Source of the DNA: Aplectana chamaeleonis
Lineage: Eukaryota; Nematoda; Chromadorea; Rhabditida; Cosmocercidae
Reading direction: 5' to 3'
NCBI GenBank assembly: GCA_029168955.1
Contig: JAPDOI010000064.1
Coordinates: forward strand, 682,001-746,000
Length of the DNA: 64,000 bases
Below the pieces are notes generated by a model, which saw only the letters and a program-made list of their open reading frames with translations, was not told where the DNA came from and made no database searches. A program made the translations under genes and the position numbers. Below, piece after piece: positions 11,331 through 23,670 of this stretch (positions are counted from its first letter, which is position 1; each line of letters starts with the position of its first letter).

Positions 11331-12375
11331 GGCGTGTGGCTCGGGTCGACGACCATGAGTGCCTAAGTATCAAGTATGCCATACCGATAAAGTATAATAA
11401 TGAATCATTTTAATGTGAACTGAAACCACCACTCATAGGCTCAGAAAACTTCAGAAAGGTCGGCCATGGGTTACGTGTTACATGGTCTCTCTCGTAGTGG
11501 AAAGCCTTTTCAATGAGCGGATAATCATTCATAGGATCACAACTCGAGCAAGGAAGTCAGTCACCTCGCCGTAATTCCTAAACAAGGAGCGGACGTCACT
11601 GCAATTAGTAAGACGGGCATGTCTACATCTTTCGATAATTATAGCAACGTCTTCGTGTATGGGACACAGGAGAGGGGAGAAACCCCTGCACATGCGTAGT
11701 CAGGACGCACTTTTTGTCGTCGTAGCCTGCGGCTATATCGTTTGCTATACTTGGCCATGGGCAAGCCAATTATGGAACACCAAGCTAACAAAAAAGCTGC
11801 GCGATTGTAATCGTGTGTGATTAGTGTCAAGACGAGTCGCATTCTGGAGCTCGTCAAATTTCGGAGCAGGAGAAAAATGTATTTCTGGTGACTAGCTCGT
11901 TTCGTCTATAAATCAATCAGATGCCGAAGTTGCACGTACACGACTAGTCTTCAAGATCTTCGTTACAAAACAGCGGGGTTACTTAGTCAGGATCCATGCG
12001 GCATTTTGGGGTACACACACTTGGATATCGTTTCAATTTCTCGCCGCGAACATGAATATGCACCGAATCCTATCGCCACTGATCCTAGCGCTGTACTTAA
12101 CTAAATTTCCATATTTTCGTAAATCGTAAATCTTCAAACTTTTTGTATTTCGTAAATCTTGAATGATAATGGATATTGAACCCACACACAGCAAAGTGGC
12201 CGTATTCATGGAACTGGGGGTCCTCCCGGGAGAGTCCATAGTCCGCGCGCCGCATACATCGCTGGTTCTGAAAACCTGCCCGGGAGGCTCCCGTTGTTTC
12301 GTGAATACAATCACAGATTTTGAGTACAAGATGAAATTTTCAGTATAGAACATGTGTGGGCTAGACACGGCTTAA
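11331..12375. other. Non-coding interval
   Basis: No gene or repeat is recognised. The overlapping frames at 12033-12368 (minus) and 12163-12348 (plus) have no motif. Confidence 0.5.
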
Positions 12376-12666
12376 AGGCAGTGGTCGCGATGAAAAACGT
12401 TATCTAAAAAACTATAAAGTTCGGATTAGATAGAAAACAGCTGAAAAGCTGAAAAGCTAGCTGATCTTCTTGATATCAGAGATAATCGCTGCCGATGATT
12501 TTGTGGGGGCTCGTCCATCATCAAAAGATAAGAAAGTTCAGGCTCCTAATTTGGGCCCAGACAGCGGTTTTTTCGCGACTTCTTCTCATTGGTCCTACTA
12601 CTCTCAACGCAGAAAAGGGATTAGAGAGGAAAAGAAGACAAGCATATTTTATCGCGACCACTGCCT
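12376..12666 (+). mobile_element. TTAA-flanked MITE, GTGGTCGCGA subfamily, short
   Basis: TTAA|AGGCAGTGGTCGCGATGAAA at the left and TTTTATCGCGACCACTGCCT|TTAA at the right (TTAA at 12372-12375 and 12667-12670). At 291 bp it is a shortened relative of the 530-550 bp copies at 17063, 39477, 47990 and 55494. Confidence 0.75.
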
Positions 12667-12846
12667 TTAAATAGATAAGATCGAAACCCTAAGCAGGAAT
12701 CTCTAGCCATCTGCTAGAATTTATACCCAGACCGCCAGCTGGTGATACGAGTTATAAAACGGTTATACATACAGGTATACACATGTGCAACTGTATGCGC
12801 CAATCGCAGTTTTCGGCCTTTCACCCCCCCCCTCCCAGTTCTACGA

Positions 12847-13304
12847 AGGAGTGTTCACAATAAAAGTCGTTCCCCTGTTTTTTTTTCCATCTTGAGAACG
12901 GTCCCATGCTGATTTCAATGATGTCTCTGGAATCGTACAAGCCCCCTGAAAACGGAGTTATGGCCCCTCGATATTCAGCAAGGGAAGCATCGTGGACGAG
13001 TTGCCCGAGGCTTGTAACACTCGTTTTTGCAGCCGATGTGTGCGAGCTGACCTGAATAAAGAGAGAAGTTGAGAATGAAGTGAAGAACCGGGCTTGTGAT
13101 CGGAAACCATCGCTCATCTTACCACGAATTCAAGGCAACTGTTATAGAAGGTGGGCGGAGTGGCCCAATGGGTTAGCTGGCCCACGAGATCTTCACCCAC
13201 TTACCGGCCGTTTTTCGTCGCTTTTCCTTTCTTAATCTTCTAAGAGAGACCCAAAGCTTACGTTTTAGCTGAAAAAGTGCAACTTTTTTCTGTGAACACT
13301 GTCT
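12847..13304 (-). mobile_element. TTAA-family MITE, main subfamily, reversed
   Basis: Read on the minus strand, the body matches 6866-7351 (GCGATGGTTTCCGATCA, TTCAGGTCAGCTCGCACAC, GGGGCCATAACTCCGTT). Ends are AGGAGTGTTCACAATAAA on the left and TGTGAACACTGTCT|TTAA on the right. A D-arm-like string, GAGTGGCCCAATGGGTTAGC, occurs near 13156-13175. Confidence 0.65.
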
Positions 13305-13524
13305 TTAAGACCGTAAGAAACCTATCGACACCCCGAAACTGATTTTTCGGTGGCTTCAGCTCTGCTCTAACTGCGCAGCGCAGCCGCACGCTGCAGTTTA
13401 GCTCAGATCTTGTCATCCTGCTCACTGGGGAAAATACTATGTAAATTTCACTAGTTTGCATTTGTTTATTACTACCTGAGATTTTTTTTGGGAGAAATGA
13501 AAACAAGTTACAGATTGTAAGACG

Positions 13525-13915
13525 TTCTGCACACTTTCCGAGAGGTCCTGCACACTTCATGTGAGGTCTTGCACACTAGACTTGTTCCAAATGAAATTTT
13601 TTTTCTAATATCGGAGTTTTCAACTGTAGTCGGATATTGCACCTTTTCGAGCATCCGGATTTTCGTCTGTAGTCGGATATTGCACTTTTCCGAATACCCG
13701 ACTTTTCGACTCTAGTCGGATATCACATTTTTTTCGACTATTCGGCTTTTCAAATGGAATCCGACTCTTGTGTCCGACTGAAGCACTCGGATACTCATAC
13801 GATCAGTAGGTTCAGAACAAGCCTACTGCACACTACCTGTAAAGTCCTGCGCACATCTTGTGAGGTCCTCCGTACATACCGTGAGCCCCTGAACACTTCC
13901 TGTGAGCTCCTGTAA
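13525..13915. repeat. Two interleaved tandem-repeat arrays
   Basis: An inner array (about 13610-13760) repeats a 50-55 bp unit with TAGTCGGATATTGCAC and a pyrimidine tail three times. It is flanked on both sides (13525-13580 and 13825-13915) by a 28-30 bp unit of the type CCTGCACACTTCCTGTGAGGT, suggesting that the inner array expanded inside or interrupted the outer one. Confidence 0.55.
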
Positions 13916-15514
13916 ACAAGCGGAAACGTTCTATGCAGCTCGTTCTAGACGATTTCGACATTTACAGTTTACCATTTACAGTTTGTCAAGACCATTCTAT
14001 CAGATATCGCAATTAATTACATTGAGATTCGAAAAAAAATCTGGTGCAACTTGTGGTAATTTATCGGAAATCTGGCAGAATTTCTGTCAGTCCGCTATCT
14101 AAACGTAATTCTGTAGTAAAAAGCAGCATTTGCTATCAGTTAGCGGTGATTCGCCCATTAATCAGCGGTAAACCGCCAGAATTTTTTTGTCTGGGAGGAT
14201 AAGACCTGAATCCGCTCCAACAGCCTCGGCACCAGAAAGAAAGGTTCAGTCGTCTATAGATCACAATTTTGTACTGGCCGATGTGCTGCTCTGACATGAG
14301 TTTATTGGAAAACCTCTAGAATATTCTGGTTAAGAAGTTTTCCAGTCAGAGAAGGGCTTTGACTGCATTCATAGACCATATTTGATGCAAAGATTCACGT
14401 GAACGAGATAATGCTGCAAACTGAGTCGCGTCGATGCCAAATTGAATCTCCGAATTGAAAAGAGTACAATATGTAGGTGCCCAGTCTACATAATTAGTTG
14501 GGAATGAATTTGCTCTCATCACATTTTCCTACATTTTGACGCAGTATATTATAAGATTTTTCTCCTACAATGCGTGGAAACTTGTTTCTATCTGAAACTT
14601 TCTCGTTTTCTCCCTAGTAGGATGACTGAAGACGCAGAATCTGAAATTTACTTCCAAATTGTATCAAAAGGCTGCAATTGGTGTGAAAACCCGAAACTTA
14701 CTTTTCTACACTTTTGACACTCTGTATTTGTTCGATGGAAAACTTCCAACTTCTGATTTTTCTTAGGGTGGGCCGTAAGAAAGACTGAGTCAAATGTCAG
14801 CGAAGTCAAATTATACTTGCAAGGAACACCATTTTCCATCCCTAGTCTTGAATAGGTCTCTCTAGTTAGACTGGTCATTTTACTGCTTGTTTTGTTAGTA
14901 TACTACTTGCACCATGGACTGCTGACAACTTAATAAGGACAGCTCGGCAGTTCGGCATACCCGAAAACAAAAAAAACTTGCAAGCAGTTGGCAAAATAGG
15001 GTGACAGACTGCTTTTCCAATTCGCTTTGGATTTTTTCTCTTAACTCCAGCCCAGTTCGTAATAAAAAGTGGTTGCTGTGGCTGAAATTAGTTCTCGGCC
15101 CTTCAGAGATTATACGCGTGGGAATGTAGGATGGTAGAAATGTATGGCAAGTACTTTCATATGACATGAAGTTGCCACTCTGTCGCGTTTCAGAAAAGCT
15201 GATATTCATGGGATGCACTAGCAAGGTCTCATCGAAACTCGAGCACTTCTCCAAAGTGCAGCTTTATTCAATCTTCAATAGGCGGACTGTGATATTGAGA
15301 CTCACCAATTTTCTGAGACAACGTTTGCAACTAAATTTGATTTCCGAGCTCCACATACATTACGAAAGTCTTACACTTGTATAGCAGCCATATCTGGGAA
15401 AATAAAAGCAACAAACCTTTCTGGGGGAAGGAGGGGGCTAGATCAGGGTCGCATTCCCTTTAGTTGATTTGCCCCTTTAGTGGGGGGACCTGACGAGTGA
15501 GCAGTGTCCTTTAA
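13916..15514. other. AT-rich non-coding interval
   Basis: No gene is recognised. Frames at 14648-14878 and 14895-15254 (minus) and 15166-15384 (plus) show no domain or convincing splice pattern. Confidence 0.5.
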
Positions 15515-15998
15515 AGGCACTCTTCACGATAAACTTCATCCTTGAATTTTCCATGACAAACGCTTCTCGTGGCTCTCAGAAGCAGAACAGCGTCGAAGAA
15601 ACGGGACGAAAAGCTACAAAGGAGCCGCCAAACGGCTTAGAAAAGTGCGCAAACCCCGCCGCTTTGGACAAGTCCGGCCCCTTTCCGCCCCTCGACGTGA
15701 ACAATTGAACACTCGAGATCGTGAGATGAGCGATGGTTTCCGATCAGAAGCCCCGTTCTTCCCTTCGTTCTCAACTTCTCTCTTTACTCAGGTCAGCTCG
15801 CATACATCGGTCTCAAAAGACGGAAGTTGCAAGCATCGGACAACTCGTCCACCATGCTTCCCTAGCTCAATATTTGAGGGACCATAACTCCGTTCCCAGA
15901 AGGTGTGTTCTCCAGAGACATCATTGGAATCAGAATGGGATCGTTTTCAAGGCACGCAGAAAAAACAGAAAAGGAATTCCTATCTTGAACACTGCCTT
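15515..15998 (+). mobile_element. TTAA-flanked MITE, main subfamily
   Basis: TTAA (15511-15514), AGGCACTCTTCACGATAAA at the left, CTTGAACACTGCCT at the right, TTAA (15999-16002). At 484 bp it is collinear with 6866-7351, including GAGATGAGCGATGGTTTCC and CTCAGGTCAGCTCGCATAC. Confidence 0.75.
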
Positions 15999-16002
15999 TA
16001 AT

Positions 16003-16417
16003 CAAGTCAAGAAGACCCTATCATAGACTTTTTATCAACTGTTCTCACTCCTTTTGATAATCGACTCTTTTCTAAGTTTTCTCTTTTCATTTGCTCACCT
16101 CCGTGATGCTTGTGGATTGGGTTTTGCAAGACAGAAAATTTCACCCTTAGGCCCATATACGGATATTTCGGAATCGTGACGAATTTGTTGTAATAAGTGT
16201 TCGTCGTATGATTGCAACCAAAAATCAGTGGCGGAGTTTATCCTGGAAATTATCTTCAACAATGAACTTGTATTGAAGTCATTTTGGATTTCTTGCAGCT
16301 GTGTCATACCTGTGGTTGCGCTCTTACACGTTTTCACTGGGATTCCCGTACCATGGTGTTCCACTTCTAGCTTAGTTTATCGTCAGTGATCTTTGTCGGG
16401 CACCTTTCTCTAGAATA
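16003..16417. other. Non-coding interval
   Basis: Nothing recognised. Confidence 0.45.
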
Positions 16418-16557
16418 CAGTCGGCACGGACCGCATAGATTCTTTGCGCTTGTGGGTTGGCGCAAACTCGGTGCACGTATGTTGTAAGATATGCGCACCA
16501 AGTTTGCGCCAACGCACTACAAGGAACGCAAACAATCAGTGCGATCCGTGCCGACTG
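16418..16557. mobile_element. Palindromic TA-target MITE, 140 bp
   Basis: CAGTCGGCACGGACCGCATA pairs with the inverted end GTGCGATCCGTGCCGACTG, and pairing continues through GGTTGGCGCAAACTCGGTGC/GCACCAAGTTTGCGCCAAC to a short loop. The left flank is TA; the right flank is TG, probably a mutated TA. The core GTTGGCGCAAAC-CGGTGC is shared with 42800-42944, so the two are relatives. Confidence 0.7.
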
Positions 16558-17062
16558 TGAATTATGAATTCTGATTCATGAGCGTGTACACCTGCGTCGC
16601 TTCGAGGCGTTCTCCTGAAGGATTGATAATTTAATATTCCATTAATACTTTGCGCTGATTTTACAATAACTTCTCTTCGGCTAATCCTCTGTGTTTTAGG
16701 CCTTTTCTTATCCTTCTCTCTCTCCACTCCATTATATCTTTTGTATTTTCTCTTCTTGTGGCTACTTCCTTTTACTAGCCACAACAAGAACCTATGCGCA
16801 ACACGTACCACAATGTTCCGTGGAGTAGTAAGGTCCTGTTTTGATCATGGCCGCAGTTTTCCGTTTTCAATGGGATACCTCACGCCAAATTGCAGATTTC
16901 GATTTCCCACGAGCCTGAAAGTTGCCGGATGATGGTACTCCAGCCGCAGGAGAGGCGGGGGAAAATCCGTGCGTGCTCCCTCCAATCACGCGCTTGTCTA
17001 ATCCCCGTCCATCCAACCACTCGCGCCGCTTATCCCCCTTTCCCCGTCTCTTTCGCGGTTTA
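16558..17062. other. Non-coding interval
   Basis: No gene is recognised; pyrimidine-rich around 16695-16760. Confidence 0.45.
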
Positions 17063-17599
17063 AGGCAGTGGTCACGATGAAAAACGCTATCGAAAAAACT
17101 ACGAAAATCAGCTCAGATTAAAAACAGCTCAAAAACTATGAAGGTAGCGCGGCGAAAAACGGGCTAGGATTACAGTTATTAGGACCCTAAACTTCCAGTT
17201 CGTGCACACGTGCACAGAAAGATCACAGTCTCATGCCAAGCATTCAAAAATCTCGACACTCAGAGGAAGAAATAAATGCAAATTTACCCAATAAAACATT
17301 TGAACAATGAAAGCAAGCACTTCAACCAATGTTATTGACTAGATGTGTACATGTATCCAAATGTTCATTGATTGAAATTCAATTTCAAGCCAGCTGATGT
17401 TCTCGATATTAGAGATCATCGATGCCGATGATGTGGGGTGGACTCGTCCACCATCAAAAGACAAGAAAGTTCAGGCTTCGAATTTGGCTCAGTACAGCTA
17501 TTTTTTCGCGATTTTTTCTCATAGGTTCTACTACTCTATACCCAGAGTAGGGTTTAGAGAGAAAAGGAAGACGAGCATATTTGAGCGCGACCACTGCCT
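17063..17599 (+). mobile_element. TTAA-flanked MITE, GTGGTCACGA subfamily
   Basis: AGGCAGTGGTCACGATGAAA at the left and GCGCGACCACTGCCT|TTAA at the right. The 537 bp body carries TCGTGCACACGTGCACAGA, CATCGATGCCGATGATGTGG and CGTCCACCATCAAAAGACA, all shared with 39477-40025 and 47990-48538 (reversed) and 55494-56018. Confidence 0.75.
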
Positions 17600-17603
17600 T
17601 TAA

Positions 17604-18935
17604 AATACATTGCGACCATCACCCGAAATTACCGCATTGAGTGTATACAGAACGTGAGCCAGAACAACCTCTAACTGTGTTCTTTCGCCGATGACTCCAT
17701 GCGAGGAGAAAACTTCAAGTACTAAATCTCCATCAGAGAAGAATCTTGTCAGTCACACATAAAATAAATGATGGAACGACAGCATTTGATTTGTGAGCAG
17801 AATTTCGGAGAAGCAGAAAAAGTAACAGATGTTGCAGCTCACAATTTGAAGATGATTGTGCTGAGACCACGGAGTGCTGCGCGATTAAGCTCGCTCCAGT
17901 GCAATTATCTTCGAGCTGCTGTTGCGTGCTGCAACAGCGGTCATCTACAAATGCGGACCTGAATTTCGCTCTGATATGGAGAGTGTGTACAGCATGAAAG
18001 AGCTTGAAATTCTTTCAACCAGTCAACACACATCGGCATCATAATTTGATTCATATGCGATTACTCCTTCTATGATACTCTCGAGAACCCACATTTCTTT
18101 CTTCCGACTCATTCGTGAAAAGTTCACGATTATCAAGAGGAGGAGATAAGGTTGTCATGTTAAATAAGGATTTAACTAATTTCAAAATAGCTCGGATATT
18201 CTCTAGTGAAACGATGCCATATATTGGGCAGCTCAAGAACCTCGCTTTAAAAGAGGTAGTTTCTTCTGGCAGTTGTAGCGATAAAATATGTATGAGCACG
18301 GATTAGGATCCTAATAGCTACAATTCTAGCGCGTTTTTTTCGGAGCGGAATCATAACAATTGTCATATGCTTTTAAAACAAACTGCCTTTTCTGGTTTTC
18401 TTAGCAACTTTTTGGATCACCAACACTACCTTCGAGGGAATGGCAACCAAGAACCCGTGAGCACCTGGATGATCAACATTTGAATACATGTATGCATCCT
18501 CGATTTCAGAGCGCTTTGGTGCTTCGCGTACATGTTTGAAGGGAGAGATTGAAATTGTGGCAGAGAAGGACGCCCACGTGTAAATTTGGCTACTCGGTTC
18601 ACTCGATAAACCAGAGTAAATTTGGCTTTGTTATAGAGAGTTTATCGGAAATCGGCTGGCCGTTCCCGTCTTCTAACGATTCATATCGGCTCTACTAACC
18701 TTTTGTAAGAGGTATTGATGCCACGGCAGACAAAGTCTTATAGAAAAACTCGATGGTATAAAAACAGTATGTATAGAGGTCAGGATGAGATCATTTTCTT
18801 CCAGAGTTAAGCTGCAAAGAGGCGATGCCCGACACCCTCTCAGTTACGAATGGAAAGCCATTCTTCATTTGTCTGTACGGAGATAGTAGGACCATAGTGC
18901 TGTTCGCATTCTTTGCATGTGCCGAATTCCTTCAA
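17604..18935. other. Non-coding interval
   Basis: No gene, RNA or clear mobile element is recognised. Confidence 0.45.
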
Positions 18936-19409
18936 AGACAGCATACACGCCCAAAAATGGTATCAATTTTATGAAGTGAATCGAAGGTTTGAGGCTGTTA
19001 ATATTCAGAGATAACGAAAAAAACGGAAAATATCGACTGAAATGAGCATATAACGGTTCGTTTTATATTGGCCCAGATGTGGACGAGTTGTGCGGCATTG
19101 GCTGAAATAGCGGAGCTAGCAACAAATTTGTTGGGATAACGACGCTAATGTACTCGTACGGCCCTTTCTGGAACGCTTACGACGTTAGAAGCGTAAAAAA
19201 TGAGCCAAAATGACCGTAATCGAGCAATTAACATTTGTATTTAGGGGCGGAGCCCGTATCGATGGGCGGAGAAAGGATTATTTTGTGACTCAGTGCGGCT
19301 CAAATACGGTCATTTTCAACTCTTTCAACTTCGTGAGGGTTTTTATAGGGCCCGTACGATCCCACTAATGTAGTTATCTCAACAACTTTTGCGAGCGTGT
19401 ATGCTGCCT
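18936..19409. mobile_element. TTAA-flanked element, AGACAGCATACACG ends
   Basis: The left end AGACAGCATACACGC is mirrored by GCGTGTATGCTGCCT at the right, followed by TTAA (19410-19413); the left flank is TCAA. At 474 bp it is a third end-type of the family, related to 54000-55161. The centre has AAAATGACCGTA/TACGGTCATTTT as a partial palindrome. Confidence 0.65.
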
Positions 19410-19413
19410 TTAA

Positions 19414-20737
19414 TCGGCTCCTATTATTCAGATTTCCTTCTACAAGAGCCCCTCCTCGGTTCCTTGAAAACACAATATCTGCTGTAAAGCTTTATATTTC
19501 TACTGTTGGAGCTGAGGGAGTCGATGCTGGTGTATATAATTTGAGCAGTCGTGCTTTTTAGTATTGTTATCTTCACTCCTAGCACTCTATCAACCGGAAA
19601 AGCCTTTTTCTCATGGTCTGAACCCTTTCCCCCACCATAATTGTAATCACAACGTTTTTATCAAAAACGAACCTTTTCCGTGCTTCTCACCTTCACACCG
19701 GCGAGAAAAGATGTTGCGAGGTGTGAAAGAGCGTGGGCCAGTGTGTATGTGGGTGTTCCGGCTCTTTCGACCTTCGCCCTTACTTCCTTCGCTCCGAGGG
19801 AGGAAATACAATCCTATCCAACGCCAACACCACAGCCAGCGTGAAAAAAGTAGCGCGCATGAAACGCATAATTTGCCAATGTGTGCATGTGGAGGACCAC
19901 TTTACGTGATGATGTGCGGAGCTTAGTTGTCCGTTAGTGACACGACTTACTATTACAATTATCGGATGATCTATGAGATTTTCATCAGAACCGCTTGAAG
20001 CTTCTGACGCTGGCTTCCTCGTTTTTAATCACCCCGATATCCCCTTTTTCTCACCCTCTCGTGTTCATAATCAAATGCTCCTGTCCAAGTTCAGCCTGAA
20101 ATGCGACACCTTCAGACTCACTCACAGATATGCTCCAACTGGTTATTTGTCAGGAAAATAGTTTAAAATGTAGGTTCGTCTGCGTACTTTCCGAGTTTGT
20201 CTTAGACTTGCGAGATAATCTTTTCCTCCTACTCCTGTATGTATTGAAGAAGCTGCTTTTAATCGGTGTCGTTAATTACTACTACTGCCTTATCTGCTCC
20301 TCGCATGCGCTGAGCCGAGTTTGTTTTAAATTTTTCCCTTTGATGACTTATTTTTAAACAATTATTTTCAGAACTAGTAGTATCAAAATGCGGGTAAAAG
20401 TGCCTAGCTCCTTCTTCTTTCCACAGCAGCTATCAATAATTTGGATTTTTTGTCTTGAAATTCTTTTTTAAGGTCAAACATTCGGTTACTCGCTATGGTT
20501 TACTAAATGGTTTCCTCAGGTTGGTAAAACGGTAAGGGCGAATCTTAAGTGTGCTTCTCGACACTATTCGGCTTGCTGTATGTAGGTGACGGTAGATACA
20601 CATAGTGCCATTTAGCATGCTTAACCCAATTATTTTCATTTCAGAAATCGATAAATAAAAGAATTCGTGTTCAATGTAGCAGTTACCCCAATAATGAAAC
20701 TTAGGAACAAATATGAGACTTTTGCCAACCCACCATA
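19414..20737. other. Interval with one long non-ATG frame
   Basis: A 120-codon frame (19564-19926) starts at TTG and shows no domain; I do not call it a gene. A possible short exon lies at 20373-20394 (TTTTCAG before it, GTAAAAG after it), too short to judge. Confidence 0.4.
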
Positions 20738-20890
20738 TCCTCTGGTTCCGAGCCAGATTTACTCTGTTCCCTCGCGCGCTTGTGCGGAGCGAGGGTAGTG
20801 ACAGCGAGGAATTGTGGGGAGAAGGAGACGCAGCATACGCACGCAGACGCACGCGACGAACGGAAATAAATCACATTCGGATACACAGGA
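20738..20890 (+). mobile_element. TA-flanked MITE, 153 bp (TCCTCTGGTTCC ends)
   Basis: TA|TCCTCTGGTTCCGAG opens and TTCGGATACACAGGA|TA closes the element. The core holds TTTACTCTGTTCCCTCGCGC and GACGCAGCATACGCACGC. A reverse-complement copy of almost the same length (30998-31151) also has TA on both sides, which fixes the boundaries. A partial relative lies at about 31970-32085. Confidence 0.7.
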
Positions 20891-21662
20891 TATATTCAGC
20901 GCAAGCTACCGTAATTTGTCGAAAATTGGTGAACGAGTTCAAATTCTTGTTAAGCACTCCTAATAACTTCCACAGAGAAGCTTCGAAACAGGAATGTCGT
21001 AGCGTTCTGGAAAATACCAAGAGCAGCCTTTGGCACCGAATCTTTCTCCTCGATGGGCTAGTCCTAACCAAAGCTGTCGGAAATCAACGATTGGACCTCG
21101 ATTCCGTGTTAAAAGCAGTTTACTCTTCAAAAATCGTATCTTTATTTCATTATTGTGAGCAGGTAAGCCTACGGGAGAGTGGAATATAGCAGAAAGGTCG
21201 TAGAAGTTCTCGAATTTGAGAGGGAGACTTCCTCGGAATGTTCCGGAGCATTCAAACTCCTGAACCCTACGCCTATTTTGGTGTGGTTGGTATTATACAA
21301 AAAACGTCGCAAATTTAAACGTTCGAAGAGGCTTCGCGCCTTGAACTCCTGAGGTGGGATGGAATTCTTGTTTTTCTATTGCGAAAAAAATCCCTAAAAG
21401 TGAAAGGCTTTCAAAAAGCGTGTATGGATTTCGGGGTCTCTCAAGATAAAAAAATTAGAACTGAATCTTTTGCGCGCGGTTCCGATCTTCATGGTAGATG
21501 ATCGACTCAGGGTCCAGCCTCCCGGCCCCCCTCTCACGGAACTATGATGTTATCGATTCGCAAAATTTAGGCCTCAAGCTTTGCCGTCTACTCCGACTCG
21601 ATTCAAACATTGGATTGAGATGGGTAATCCAGAAAAGGTTTTCTGCGCGATGCTGCCTTTGA
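20891..21662. other. Interval covered in part by a 158-codon frame
   Basis: The frame 20713-21189 begins in the MITE at 20738 and continues to TAG at 21187. Its second half (from about 20930) could be an exon ending at a GAGCAG|GTAAGC donor near 21162, but no homology or acceptor is evident. A TTAA-family right end (ATGCTGCCTTTGA) abuts the next element at 21657-21662. Confidence 0.35.
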
Positions 21663-22420
21663 AGGCATGGTACACCCTCATATAAACTCTTCAGATTTTT
21701 TGTTCATCGTAAGAACGGTCCTACGCCGATTCCGATGATATCTCCGTAACCGTTCAAAACCCTGTGGGAGCAAAGTTAAGACCTCTCAAAAAAAATTTGA
21801 AAATTGAACCGCAAAAGCATGGTGGAGGAGATGTCTGAATCTTGTAATTTCCGTTAATCGCAACCGATGTATGAGAGCGGACCTGACTGACAAGGGAATG
21901 ACCAGATTTTGTCGCCAGAACTATCCATGAGACCAGGTTTTTCTGATCGACTATCTCCCGAGTAGTCATAAAAACCCTATCCTAGCTGCCCGAGTAATAG
22001 TAAAGGAAAAAGTTATGGGCGTAGAAGTTGCAAGCTCTGTAGGTAAAATAAAATTTATCTGTCGTAAACTGTCTTTATCTTTCGAATTATCGAGAAGTGA
22101 CCCATATTCGTGTTCAGCGCCTCAAATATCCCCTTTGTGAGAAGTTTGGGCAAAACAATTTTTTTGAATTTTTTTTTCATTAAAAAATGTTGAAAAATAC
22201 GCGGGCAGCTAAAATAGGGTTTTTACAAGTACCCGGAAGGTGGTCGATCAGAAAAACATGGCTACATGCGTAGTTCTGGCACACAGGTCCGGTCACTCCC
22301 TAGTGAGGATAGAGGCCGAGAATGAAAGAAAAAAAGGGCTATTGATCGAGAATCTTCGCTCATCGTGCCAAATGTGGCTTCTTGCTGTGGGAGGACTAGA
22401 ATTACTTCTTCCTATGTTTC
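21663..22420 (-). mobile_element. TTAA-family element split by a later insertion
   Basis: It opens with AGGCATGGTACACCCTCAT at 21663. Read on the minus strand, the body matches the main TTAA subfamily: CAACCGATGTATGAGAGCGG lies just left of 21891, and GAGAATGAAAGAA, GATCGAGAATCTTCGCTCATC lie just right of 22303. The intervening 413 bp are a separate MITE, so that insertion came later. The far end is not clear. Confidence 0.55.
21891..22303. mobile_element. Tc4/Tc5-like MITE, TGA target duplication
   Basis: CAAGGGAATGACCAGATTT at the left and, inverted, CTAGGGAGTGACCGGACC at the right. TGA is duplicated at 21888-21890 and 22304-22306, fitting the TNA target of Tc4/Tc5 transposons. Arms of about 110 bp continue through GATCAGAAAAAC and CCCTATTTTAGCTGCCCG. 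At 413 bp it has no coding capacity. A second copy lies at 58701-59117 in opposite orientation. Confidence 0.8.
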
Positions 22421-22786
22421 GTCAATTCGGGGGAATCGAAAGTTTGCACTTGGCAGGTGCTATATTGCGTAGGTCTACTTTTCGGCTATGTAGATTTCTC
22501 AGATTCCATCCTTGAGGTTGGACTGTGAATTTGAAGACCTCGATACACTCTAAGAAACAAGTTTTGAGCCGTACCCGAAACAGTTCTTTTGGACTTCTTG
22601 AAAATTGTCTAGTCACCCTTACCTATTCGTCCAACTGAAGAAACCCCTTAGCTCAATTCAGAGAAGTTTTCAGCTGCTTCAAGCACAGTTTGCCGCAGAC
22701 TGGAGGGTTTCTCATAGTATATCCCAGGTCGCTGAATTAGTTATTGGGTATTGCCGTATGTTCTTATGCGGGTACTTGCAATATTA
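22421..22786. other. Non-coding interval
   Basis: Nothing recognised. Confidence 0.4.
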
Positions 22787-22788
22787 TA

Positions 22789-23581
22789 CAATACCCACCC
22801 TAGGTTTTGGAAAAAAGGCGAAAAAAAAAACGCAGAAAATCGCCTTTTCAAATCGTCTTCTGATCATACCTCGCTTCAAAGTGGACGTATTTCAAACTTG
22901 AAGACATCCTTGGCATCAGCATTGATCATTCTTTCTTTTGATCTATATGTGGCTTACTCTCAAACAAAGCATATAGGGTTGACACAATCACTCGAGTGAG
23001 TGAGAAGGGGTACAATATGAAATGCTAGAATGTAAGACTGTGCCTACTCTAGTCTATTCAACTTCTTTTTGAATTGGGCTTTCTTTTAATTTTACAAATT
23101 TTATTTATTTTAGGATTCGGTCTCTAAAATTTAGTTTAATTTCTATTTTTATATGAATTTTCGCTATAATTTGTATTATGTCTTTCGATTCCATTCATAT
23201 ACTCAATACTTTATTCAAAAATTGTTTCGCTAACAACGTCAAATATTTATTTGGATCTGAATCGTTCTAGCTCTGACCTCAGAAAAGCAATTCATAACGA
23301 TAAAAAGCTCGAGCCTCTCCAATGGAGGAGGTAGTTCGAGTTTCAATTACAATTGTATCAATACCCGAAATTTCTGGGGATGATTACTTCCAGAATTCGA
23401 AAAAACATTCATTGTCCTAATTTTTAAATATTTAAGAAAAAACAATCGACTCTTGTTGTAGTCCTGACTTCGAAACTCTCTATGCCTGGGAAATAGTCAA
23501 GATTTACAAAATCTTGCCCACTGTTGGATGAACTTCATTCTGGCGATGGTCCACCTTCGGCTTGCCCGCATCCAAACTCCT

Positions 23582-23628
<47 letters not shown>

Positions 23629-23661
23629 GACGATCTGACTCACCCCTCGCTCGAAAACGGT
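22789..23661 (+). repeat. Left arm of giant foldback
   Basis: Matches 30424-31616 in reverse complement. Landmarks are ACTTCATTCTGGCGATGG, CAATCGACTCTTGTTGTAG, GCCTCTCCAATGGAGGAGGT and CACTCGAGTGAGTGAGAAGG. A CT dinucleotide run occupies about 23587-23628 and corresponds to a shorter GA run at about 30454-30468 in the other arm. Confidence 0.75.
23587..23628 (+). repeat. (CT)n microsatellite
   Basis: About 20 CT units with one interruption; the opposite arm has only about seven, so it has expanded or contracted since the arms formed. Confidence 0.9.
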
Positions 23662-23670
23662 CAGCTGAAC

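Noticed and set aside
19564..19926. 120-codon frame as a protein-coding gene
   Set aside because: Non-ATG start, no domain, no splice structure.
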